Source: an uncultured Bacillota bacterium (GTDB taxonomy: Bacteria; Bacillota; Clostridia; Caldicoprobacterales; UBA3941). From it: a stretch of 21,753 nt of DNA. Position numbers and translations under genes: made by a program. Below the pieces are notes generated by a model. It was not told the origin of the DNA. It was given only the letters and a program-made list of their open reading frames with translations, and did not search any database. The stretch lies in contig CALGOY010000015.1 of assembly GCA_937960725.1 (NCBI GenBank), positions 1-21,753 of the forward strand. The letters run 5' to 3'. Shown here piece by piece: positions 1 through 6,432 of the stretch. How positions within the stretch are numbered: position 1 is the first letter of the stretch; each line of letters opens with the position of its first letter.

Positions 1-168
1 GACCTGACGGGGTTCATGAGTTTCCGTTGCGTAGGACCCAATCGTCACCGCCACTTGCCTAGGTCAGACCTCACAATAGAAATGCCTCGACTAGGAATTC
101 AACCCTGCTATAGCGGATTGCAGGTTACAGGGCACCGCTACCTCCCCGTCTAGCACGGCAAACTTATT
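1..168 (-). ncRNA. ffs: Signal recognition particle RNA (large Bacillus/Clostridium type), 3' part outside window
   Basis: On the minus strand the sequence matches the well-known 5' half of the Gram-positive SRP RNA (scRNA): GCCGTGCTAGACGGGGAGGT, then GGTGCCCTGTAACCTGCAAT, CCGCTATAGCAGGG, and near the window edge GGGTCCTACGCAACGGAAAC followed by TCATGAACCCCGTCAGGTC. The window stops just before the expected GGAAGGAAGCAGC-type apical loop of helix 8 that binds Ffh, so roughly the last 100 nt lie outside. The 5' (Alu-like) domain is present, as in long Firmicute SRP RNAs and unlike the short E. coli 4.5S RNA. The 5' end is placed at about 168 from the promoter just upstream. The RNA acts with Ffh and FtsY in co-translational membrane targeting. 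Confidence 0.95.
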
Positions 169-173
169 GGCTT

Positions 174-201
174 ATTATATTGTAATGAACCATTTCCTCA
201 A
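174..201 (-). promoter_or_regulatory. Sigma-A type promoter of the SRP RNA
   Basis: On the minus strand TTGAGG (201-196) is followed by a 16-nt spacer and a perfect TATAAT (179-174). Transcription would start at about 167-168, immediately before the first recognisable SRP RNA bases. Confidence 0.75.
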
Positions 202-435
202 TTTTACATAGAATATTAATATTACAGCAATTTTTATGCTTAGGCAATGGTCAGTAATATATATTCTACTATGATTGGATATGAATTGCAAGTGTTTTTT
301 TATGTTATATCTACTATATTTAGCCTTATTTCTGCAATAGCACGCTATTACGCTGCTTTATTACACGAATACCCACCAACTTCCCTATGCAGAATTAAGA
401 ATTGATGGAAAATTATTAAAAAATGTTGAAAATTG
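202..435. other. AT-rich intergenic spacer between divergent SRP RNA and Asp23 gene
   Basis: I see no gene, tRNA or terminator here. The only structure noticed is a 6-bp inverted repeat, AATAGC-AC-GCTATT at 336-349, of unknown meaning. No reading frame has a ribosome-binding site and family resemblance. Confidence 0.6.
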
Positions 436-466
436 TTGATGCAATATTCATAGAATAGTGTATACT
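436..466 (+). promoter_or_regulatory. Candidate promoter of the Asp23 gene
   Basis: TATACT (461-466) is a plausible -10 box. The best -35 candidate is TTGATG (436-441) with a long 19-nt spacer. The start codon at 512 lies about 40 nt downstream of the inferred start site. The alternative pair TTGAAA (426-431) with TAGAAT (451-456) has the same 19-nt spacing, so the choice is uncertain. Confidence 0.4.
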
Positions 467-511
467 AATAATATAATTGCGAATAATAAAAAACAATGGA
501 GGTGTAAGCTC

Positions 512-910
512 ATGTCAGAAGAAATGAATACTACATACCAAGATTATGGCAAAACCGTAATTGCAAATGAAGTAGTGGCTATCATCGCCGGCGTTGCAAC
601 TTCTGAAGTTCCTGGCGTAGCTGCTATGTCGAGCGGTATTATGGACGATATAACTACATCCTTGGGAATGAAGAGTTCTAAGCGGGGAGTCAAAGTAGAA
701 ATAGCGGAAGATACTGTCAACATTACAATCAGCATAGTCGTGGATTTCGGAGTCCGCATACCCGACATAGCTCAACAGATCCGAACAAAGGTAATTGATG
801 CTGTTGAAACCATGACAGGCTTGACCGTCAATACTGTTAATATCTACGTGCAAGGCATTAATGTAAAAAAAGAGGCTAAAGAAGCTAAAACTCAAAATGT
901 AGAAGAATAA
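512..910 (+). CDS. Asp23/Gls24 family envelope stress response protein
   Basis: This 132-residue protein belongs to the Asp23/Gls24 family (formerly DUF322), small proteins of Gram-positive bacteria linked to the cell envelope and alkaline stress. The family domain fills about residues 10-118: an N-terminal IANEVVAIIAGVATSEVPGV segment, a lysine-containing central part, and the VNITISIVVDFGVRIPDIAQ strand-helix region, ending in VNTVNIYVQGI. The acidic/lysine-rich tail is non-conserved. The ATG at 512 was chosen because GGAGGTG (498-504) sits 7 nt upstream; an in-frame ATG at 458 would fall at the candidate promoter and has no ribosome-binding site. It has no membrane segment. It appears monocistronic, with its own terminator right after the stop, and is convergent with recD2. 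The precise role is not known from sequence. Confidence 0.92.
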   Translation: MSEEMNTTYQDYGKTVIANEVVAIIAGVATSEVPGVAAMSSGIMDDITTSLGMKSSKRGVKVEIAEDTVNITISIVVDFGVRIPDIAQQIRTKVIDAVETMTGLTVNTVNIYVQGINVKKEAKEAKTQNVEE

Positions 911-937
911 AAAGAATAAAAATATATTTAATCTTAC

Positions 938-974
938 ATCCCCATCAAATCTAAATTTGAAGGGGATTTTTTTT
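938..974 (+). terminator. Rho-independent terminator of the Asp23 gene
   Basis: ATCCCC (938-943) pairs with GGGGAT (962-967). After one A-A mismatch, TCAAAT pairs with ATTTGA around a CTAA loop. Eight T residues follow at 967-974. On the minus strand the hairpin is not followed by a T run, so it serves only the plus-strand gene. It ends 4 nt before the recD2 stop codon. Confidence 0.88.
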
Positions 975-978
975 GGCC

Positions 979-3111
979 TTATTCCATAAGCCTTTGCGCC
1001 AGCCGAGTGTTTCTTGCAACAATTTTGTTATTACTAATCGATATGCCTAAAGCTTTTAAACTGCCAATTAAGACGAATACCTTTTTAGCCCGGGTGATGC
1101 AGGTATACAATAGGTTCCGCTGAAGCATTACGTAATGTTGAGTTGTCAGCGGCGCCACAACAATTGGGTACTCGCTTCCCTGACTTTTATGGATAGTAAT
1201 CGCATAGGCCAACACTATCTCATCCAGTTCAGTGCTGTCATACTCTACTATATTTCCATCAAAATTTATAAGCAAAGTCCTATCTTCCATATCTATATCT
1301 TCAATCTGCCCTATATCGCCATTGAACACGTTTTTATCGTAATTATTTCTAATTTGCATGACCTTATCCCCTACTTTAAAAACCGTCCCTCCGTAGCGAA
1401 TAAAACGGATATCCTGGTTAAGGGCCTTTTGCAAAAGCCTATTCATATTTGCTGTCCCAGTTTCCCCTCTCTGCATAGGACAAAGCACTTGAATATCGCT
1501 AATCGGATTCACTTTGTAGTATCTTGGTAGGCGCCTTGAACACAAGTCTACAATCTGCTCCGCTACCTTTTCTGGATCTTCCTCTTCTATGAAGAAAAAG
1601 TCCCTATCCTTCTTCCCTTTTAATATGGGAAAGCGTCCTTGGTTCACCCTGTGGGCATTGGTTACAATAAGGCTGTTTCGGGCTTGGCGGAAGATGCGGG
1701 TAAGCCTTACTACTTCTACCTTTCCTGAATTAATAATATCGGCTAAAACATTTCCTGCCCCTACCGAGGGCAGCTGATCTACATCTCCTACCAAAATAAC
1801 ATTAGTAGTGTTTTTAACAGCTTTAAGGAGATTATACATCAAAATTACATCTACCATTGAAGTTTCATCTACAATTAATACATCGCATTCTAAGGGATTG
1901 TTTTCTATATTCCTCATATAGCCTTGAGGGGGCTTGTATTCCAAAAGTCGGTGGATAGTTTTGGCTTCCATTCCGGTAGTTTCTGTCATCCGTTTAGCTG
2001 CCCTGCCAGTGGGAGCCGCTAGAAACACCTTAGCTCCGAGATGCTGAAATACCGCTATAATACCTAGGGTCGTAAAAGTCTTTCCAGTCCCCGGGCCTCC
2101 TGTTAATACCATAAACTTGGACTGGACTGCTTTTTTTATAGCTTCTCTCTGCACAGCTTCATACCTAACCCCGGTTTTGATTTCCACCTCATCGATAAGT
2201 TTATCTATGTTTTGAACTGAAAAAATGGAAGGGATTGACGTAATTTCTCTAATTCTTTGGGCCACCCCCAGCTCGCTGTAATAGAAAGGGGGCAGATAAA
2301 TTGCTTCATCTTCCGCAATGAGGGAGCCTTCCTCTATCATTTTATCAATAGCTTTATCTACCAGCAGCGGATCCAGCTCTAATATTTTTGCCGCTTCATC
2401 CTTTAGCTGGCTTCTAGTTGCAAAACAATGGCCATCGTTGGACAATTGATTTAATATATAGATTATTCCTGAGCGGCATCTATGGTATGAATTTTTATCG
2501 AAGCCTAATTTTTGAGCGATGGTATCGGCAGTTTTAAATCCTATTCCCCAAATGTCATCGGCTAATCTGTAGGGATTTTGCTTCACTATCTCTATACTGT
2601 CATCGCCGTAGGTTTTATATATTTTAACCCCATGGGCAGTGGAAACCCCATGGGATTGTAAAAACAGCATTATATTTTTGACCTCTTTCTGCTCCTGCCA
2701 GGCTTTTTTAATCATTTCCACCCTCTTTGGACCAATGCCCTCCACCTCTAGGAGCCGCTCCGGCTCTTCTTCTATAATGCGGATAGTGTCTTCTTTAAAT
2801 GCCTTCACAATTCTCTTGGCATTGACCGGCCCAATCCCTTTTATCAAGCCACTGCCTAGATACTTTTCAATTCCCGCAATGGTAGCAGGTATCTTTTCCT
2901 GACAATGCTGAACTACAAACTGCTTTCCATAGCGGCTATCTATTTTCCATTCTCCCCTAAGCTCTAGCAGCGACCCCACATGAAAAGCAGGCATATTCCC
3001 TACGATAGTAACTAAGTCATAAAAGTCCCTGCTTTTAATTTTAGCTACTGTATAGCCGGTTTCTTCGTTAACATAGGTAATCCGTTCCACTACTCCGCTT
3101 AGATATTCCAC
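979..3111 (-). CDS. recD2: RecD2-type ATP-dependent 5'-3' DNA helicase
   Basis: A superfamily 1B helicase of the RecD2 class, which acts without RecBC and is linked to DNA repair and replication-fork maintenance in Firmicutes. In the 710-residue product I see an OB-like N-terminal part (LSGVVERITYVNEETGYTVA), three helix-hairpin-helix-like segments (KGIGPVNAKR near 91, VEGIGPKRV near 123, IWGIGFKTAD near 188), Walker A GGPGTGKT at 338-345, Walker B VDETSM at 414-419, and the late IHKSQGSEYP helicase motif. Length is typical for RecD2. I chose the GTG at 3111: GGGAGG (3123-3118) lies 6 nt upstream and a good promoter would start transcription at about 3172. An in-frame ATG at 3174 would lie at or outside the transcript and adds residues that do not look like the family. 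It is monocistronic. Confidence 0.95.
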   Translation of the reverse strand: MEYLSGVVERITYVNEETGYTVAKIKSRDFYDLVTIVGNMPAFHVGSLLELRGEWKIDSRYGKQFVVQHCQEKIPATIAGIEKYLGSGLIKGIGPVNAKRIVKAFKEDTIRIIEEEPERLLEVEGIGPKRVEMIKKAWQEQKEVKNIMLFLQSHGVSTAHGVKIYKTYGDDSIEIVKQNPYRLADDIWGIGFKTADTIAQKLGFDKNSYHRCRSGIIYILNQLSNDGHCFATRSQLKDEAAKILELDPLLVDKAIDKMIEEGSLIAEDEAIYLPPFYYSELGVAQRIREITSIPSIFSVQNIDKLIDEVEIKTGVRYEAVQREAIKKAVQSKFMVLTGGPGTGKTFTTLGIIAVFQHLGAKVFLAAPTGRAAKRMTETTGMEAKTIHRLLEYKPPQGYMRNIENNPLECDVLIVDETSMVDVILMYNLLKAVKNTTNVILVGDVDQLPSVGAGNVLADIINSGKVEVVRLTRIFRQARNSLIVTNAHRVNQGRFPILKGKKDRDFFFIEEEDPEKVAEQIVDLCSRRLPRYYKVNPISDIQVLCPMQRGETGTANMNRLLQKALNQDIRFIRYGGTVFKVGDKVMQIRNNYDKNVFNGDIGQIEDIDMEDRTLLINFDGNIVEYDSTELDEIVLAYAITIHKSQGSEYPIVVAPLTTQHYVMLQRNLLYTCITRAKKVFVLIGSLKALGISISNNKIVARNTRLAQRLME

Positions 3112-3178
3112 CTTTATCCTCCCGTTTATCGTTATACTTATCTTTAGTTTAAAATTTCTTATACCTAGCACCACATAA

Positions 3179-3207
3179 ATTTTACCATAGCCATGTATAA
3201 ATTACAA
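3179..3207 (-). promoter_or_regulatory. recD2 promoter with extended -10
   Basis: On the minus strand TTGTAA (3207-3202) is followed by a 17-nt spacer and TAAAAT (3184-3179), preceded by TGG, which gives a TGn extended -10. The predicted start at about 3172 leaves a leader of about 60 nt before the GTG at 3111 and supports that start choice. Confidence 0.65.
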
Positions 3208-3224
3208 TAAATACCATTTAGCAA

Positions 3225-3284
3225 CGGATACTATCGTTTTTAAAAACATACGGTTTCTCAGCCCGTAGTTTTACTATGTATCCG
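3225..3284. repeat. 60-nt imperfect inverted repeat in intergenic DNA
   Basis: CGGATAC (3225-3231) pairs with GTATCCG (3278-3284). Further in, AAAAC pairs with GTTTT and ACGG with CCGT, with small bulges, around a loop near TTTCTCAG. Neither end carries a T run and no coding frame runs through it. It could be a small structured RNA, a protein-binding site or a worn-out miniature repeat; nothing visible decides between these. Confidence 0.5.
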
Positions 3285-3625
3285 CAATTTGTGTACACAT
3301 AAGCAATAACCTCAGAACCCAATGAAAATGCTGGCTATTTATCAAATTTATCTAAAACATTATATAATCCATTTTCTGCATTTCTATATTATATGATAAT
3401 ATCAGATGCTTCACATACTTCAAGCTTAGAAAAACTTATAGGCTAGAATAATTTTTCAAATGCTGTCGTTATAATATCGCATTAAAGTTCCTATACTAAA
3501 ACGCTAAAGGATAAACAGGGGGGAGCTGAGGATTGAATATATTGTGCTTACGGAAATCTTTTTAAACATAGGTAGAGGTTTGGGGCCATTGCATTTATTA
3601 TAAAAGTTAGATTTCGATACGGAAG
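3285..3625. other. AT-rich non-coding stretch with possible transporter remnant
   Basis: No intact gene is visible. A short plus-strand frame at 3508-3603, bounded upstream by a stop, reads IEYIVLTEIFLNIGRGLG, which resembles a conserved helix segment of major-facilitator-type permeases. It has no conventional start codon and only about 31 codons, so at most it is a fossil. A G-rich, Shine-Dalgarno-like run (3518-3525) precedes it. Confidence 0.35.
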
Positions 3626-4134
3626 TCATGGACGAGGGTTAATATGGGAAAGGGTCGCCTTAGGCTTTCGCCCCACTATCAATTTTTTCCCATCGGAATA
3701 GCCTTCTTCCCGATCTTCTAGCTCTTTTATGAGTAGCTTGCGGAGATACTCTATTCTATCCTTATACTCATCGTCATTTATTGCATTGTGTAGCTCCTTG
3801 GGATCCTTCTCTAAATCGAAATACTGCTCTTCTCCCGTCTGAGAAAACCAGATGTACTTATCCTTTTCAGTTACTATATAGTGAAATGTTTGTAATTCCA
3901 CTCCACCCTATCCTGGTATCCAACTCGCCCGTGGCTCTTCTGAGATAGCCCTGTCATAATAGCAGCCCTCGCAGCAATACAAGAGGAAACCGCTGAATAT
4001 GCATTGGTAAATATCACGCCCCGATGGGCCATAGTATCTAAATGAGGAGTCTCAACCACTGGATGGCCTAGTATGCCAAGGCAGTCTCCCCTCATCTGGT
4101 CCGTCGTAATTAATAGTATATTAGGTCTTTTCAT
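3626..4134 (-). pseudogene. Sulfatase relic, central part deleted and frame broken
   Basis: Two pieces of one type I sulfatase lie next to each other in different frames. The N-terminal piece starts at ATG 4134 ([20 protein letters not shown]), about 9 nt downstream of an AGGG site. It contains the metal-binding TTDQ start, [10 protein letters not shown], and the formylglycine-type motif C52-I-A-A-R56 followed by AAIMTG, then GRVGYQD and WNY, where it runs out at a TAG. The C-terminal piece, ending at 3626, continues in the other frame from about 3890 with [20 protein letters not shown], a typical sulfatase end region. Members of this family are usually 450-550 residues, so roughly 300 residues are missing between the pieces, including most of the catalytic domain. 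The junction lies near 3880-3900. The product cannot be active. The relic is the first unit downstream of the corrinoid operon terminator. Confidence 0.85.
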
Positions 4135-4237
4135 ATTTATCATCCCTTCATAATCAGAACTCATTTAATAGTTTCTACATTCCTTAATTATATCCTCTTT
4201 TTGTGTAGATGCCTATTTTTTCAGTATTTACAGCAAA

Positions 4238-4277
4238 ATAAAAAGTCGTCGCATCCCATAATTAAGGGCCGACGACT
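4238..4277 (-). terminator. Terminator of the corrinoid operon
   Basis: On the minus strand AGTCGTCG (4277-4270) pairs with CGACGACT (4251-4244), with an inner CCC/GGG pairing, followed by TTTTTATTTT. It lies about 35 nt after the stop codon of the corrinoid protein gene. Confidence 0.9.
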
Positions 4278-4312
4278 CTTTATCATTTAACAATATTTAT
4301 TGTATCCATTGC

Positions 4313-4951
4313 TTAAGCAGACTGGCAAATTTTAGCGGCGGATTCAGCCGCTGAAGCTGCATCTGGTTCGTAGATGTCTGCACCGATACTCTTGCAGAAA
4401 TTTTCGGTTACTGGAGCGCCGCCAACCATGATGGTGACCTTATCTCTAATTCCAGCCTCTTTGGCAGCCTCTACAACATTTTTCATCTCTGTCATAGTAG
4501 TAGTTAGCAGGGCAGAACAGGCAATTATCTGAGCGTTATGTTCTTTTGCAGCTTCTATAAATTTTTCTGGGGGAACATCAATGCCTAAATCGATTACCTC
4601 CAGCCCACGACCTTCCATCATCATCTTAACCAGGTTCTTACCAATATCGTGGAGATCTCCTTTAACAGTTCCAAGAACTACTTTTCCAATTGACTCTACA
4701 CCGCTAGAGGAAAGTACTGGCTTTAATACATCCATTCCTGCATACATAGCTCTTGCTGCAATCAGCACTTCAGGAACATATACTTCGTTGTTTTTAAACT
4801 TTTCACCTATAATGCTCATACCATCCAGCAAGCCTTCGTTAAGGATAGTCCTTGCATCAATCCCCTCATCAAGAGCCTTTTGAACTAGCTCTTTTACATT
4901 TTTAGCCCTACCTTGCTGTAGGTATTGAGATATCTCTTTAAGTATACTCAT
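4313..4951 (-). CDS. Corrinoid (cobalamin-binding) methyl-carrier protein, MtaC/MtbC/MttC family
   Basis: This 212-residue protein is the methyl carrier of a corrinoid-dependent methyltransferase system: its cobalamin accepts a methyl group from a substrate-specific methyltransferase and passes it to a second one. Residues 1-85 form the helical cap domain typical of methionine-synthase-like B12 proteins. The Rossmann B12 domain follows with D99-L-H101-D-I-G104, where H101 is the expected lower cobalt ligand, then SALLTT at about 146-151 and VGGAPV at about 176-181. Length is normal for the family. AAGGAGG precedes the ATG with 7 nt spacing, and the ATG overlaps the stop of the PocR-AraC gene in an ATGA, so the two are probably translationally coupled. 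Within the family, the exact substrate (methylamines, methanol, methoxy-aromatics, betaines) cannot be told, because no methyltransferase gene lies in the window. Confidence 0.93.
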   Translation of the reverse strand: MSILKEISQYLQQGRAKNVKELVQKALDEGIDARTILNEGLLDGMSIIGEKFKNNEVYVPEVLIAARAMYAGMDVLKPVLSSSGVESIGKVVLGTVKGDLHDIGKNLVKMMMEGRGLEVIDLGIDVPPEKFIEAAKEHNAQIIACSALLTTTMTEMKNVVEAAKEAGIRDKVTIMVGGAPVTENFCKSIGADIYEPDAASAAESAAKICQSA

Positions 4952-6261
4952 ACCTCTGCCTCCTTAATTATATATTGACCCCTGCCCTCTCGGAATTTGC
5001 CGGGGCTAACTCCTACCATTTTTTTAAATACCTTTGAAAAATAGCTTTGATCTTCATATCCAACAATATTTGACACATCCACCAGGCTAATAGAAGTATC
5101 CAGCAGCAACTTTTTGCTCATTTCAATCCGCACCTGGTTAACGTATGTATTAAAATTGCATTTCATCTCATCTTTAAATATCTTGCTAAAATAAGATGGA
5201 CTTAGATGTACATAGGAAGCCACATCTTCTAAAGTAATCTTTTTCATATAATTGCGCCTCACATAATCCATGGCTTTGTAGATTACATCCGCATGCTTTA
5301 CAGCATTTAGGTTAAATACACAGTCAGTAAACCTAACCATTATCTTTGATAGCCAGTAGGTCAGCTCGTCTACTGTTTCAAAGCGGTGAATAGCGTTTAA
5401 ATATTTAAAATTCAGTCCAAATATCTCCTCTATATCCGCCCCACCCTCCAGGGCAGCTCTAGATAGCAGTACAATAAGCTCTAGCACCCTCGCTTTTATA
5501 ACCTCAAAATCGCCCCCGGTGGAGAAAAATATATAGCCTAAAATCTCATTGAGCACCTTTTGGGAGCCCTTCTTATCCCCCATTGAAATCCGAGATAAAA
5601 GCTCCCTCTCCTTTTCTATGGGATAAGCGGGTACCTCGGAAACCTCGCCCCCCATGGTCTTTAAATGGTGAATATATTCAGATATATTGGACTGATGCTC
5701 CTGATATTCGCTTTGCTCCATATACTGCAAATGCTCAATATCTGATATATGACAGGTAACCATAAAAAGCAGCTCCGATAGGCTGGTCACCCTATCCGGA
5801 GGAATGACAGGGACGTTTAGTATCTCTCTTTTCAACTCTTCCAGATTGGACTTTTTTATCTTATCCCTGATGATATCCTCTATAAGGAATTCTTCCGGCT
5901 CCACCATCAGCACAGGGCCGCACAACACAGCAGCCCTCATCATTCCCTCTGCCGTAATAGGAGATGCCCAATGGACTAAGCCTAAGGGACAGAAAAATAT
6001 GTATTTTCCCCCAAACCGCTCTGCTTGATAGCTCCCATACAAATGAACCTTGGCACAGTAATCTTCACCCGCGTTTAATGCATGGCGAGCCTTTGAACAG
6101 AAATCACAGGAATTAGGAGAGCAATCCACGGTATATAACGTCTTCCCGTAAGTATCGATAATAGAGCATTTTATTCCAGTAGAGCGGCTATAATGTTCCA
6201 CTGCCTTGGTGACTTTTTTCATATCAAAGCCAATATCGTCTATCCCGTTCCAGGAGTCCAT
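4948..6261 (-). CDS. PocR-domain AraC family transcriptional regulator
   Basis: A 437-residue regulator. Residues about 10-180 form a PocR sensory domain: an N-terminal EHYSRSTGIKCSIID segment, a cysteine set C52-x2-C55, C69 and C91, and the characteristic FFCPLGLVHWASPI. PocR domains are found in regulators of propanediol/cobalamin genes and of corrinoid methyltransferase clusters. A helical linker follows, then an AraC/XylS DNA-binding domain at about 325-432 with two helix-turn-helices (LEDVASYVHLSPSYFSKIFK and LVDVSNIVGYEDQSYFSKVF). The gene lies between the corrinoid activator and the corrinoid protein, overlaps the latter by 4 nt and has its own promoter, so it probably controls this cluster in response to a substrate or to cobalamin state. 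The ribosome-binding site at the ATG 6261 is weak (AGAAGAG about 8 nt upstream); no better start was seen. Confidence 0.92.
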   Translation of the reverse strand: MDSWNGIDDIGFDMKKVTKAVEHYSRSTGIKCSIIDTYGKTLYTVDCSPNSCDFCSKARHALNAGEDYCAKVHLYGSYQAERFGGKYIFFCPLGLVHWASPITAEGMMRAAVLCGPVLMVEPEEFLIEDIIRDKIKKSNLEELKREILNVPVIPPDRVTSLSELLFMVTCHISDIEHLQYMEQSEYQEHQSNISEYIHHLKTMGGEVSEVPAYPIEKERELLSRISMGDKKGSQKVLNEILGYIFFSTGGDFEVIKARVLELIVLLSRAALEGGADIEEIFGLNFKYLNAIHRFETVDELTYWLSKIMVRFTDCVFNLNAVKHADVIYKAMDYVRRNYMKKITLEDVASYVHLSPSYFSKIFKDEMKCNFNTYVNQVRIEMSKKLLLDTSISLVDVSNIVGYEDQSYFSKVFKKMVGVSPGKFREGRGQYIIKEAEV

Positions 6262-6306
6262 CCTATCACTCTTCTCTTTTTACTAAAAATGCAAAAGCTC
6301 TACCCT

Positions 6307-6315
6307 ATTATATCA
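6307..6315 (-). promoter_or_regulatory. Extended -10 promoter upstream of the PocR-AraC gene
   Basis: TGATATAAT (6315-6307 on the minus strand) is a perfect TGn-TATAAT extended -10. No good -35 hexamer lies 16-18 nt upstream, as is common for extended -10 or activator-dependent promoters. A weak inverted repeat, ATTGA-N6-TCAAT at 6384-6399, lies about 85 nt upstream of the inferred start and could be a regulator site. Confidence 0.6.
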
Positions 6316-6432
6316 GAATAATCGAAAAACTAACAGATAACACCGCTTTACAATACTATCATAACATGGTCAGAAAACCTAGTATTGAAAAATATCAATC
6401 TTTTTTGTACTTTTTTATTTTTATGTGACTTT

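Noticed and set aside
202..457. Possible tRNA or small protein gene between the SRP RNA and the Asp23 gene
   Set aside because: No cloverleaf-like T-arm (GGTTCRA) or plausible coding frame with a ribosome-binding site was found.
515..895. 126-codon minus-strand frame opposite the Asp23 gene
   Set aside because: It is an antisense shadow of a recognised gene without its own start signals.
3112..3174. Longer RecD2 starting at the ATG 3174
   Set aside because: That codon is at or before the inferred transcription start, lacks a Shine-Dalgarno sequence, and the added residues are not typical of RecD2; the GTG at 3111 has a good site.
3874..3876. TAG ending the N-terminal sulfatase piece as a pyrrolysine codon, considering the nearby corrinoid genes
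   Set aside because: It is followed directly by TAA in the same frame, and the family sequence resumes in another frame after a large deletion.
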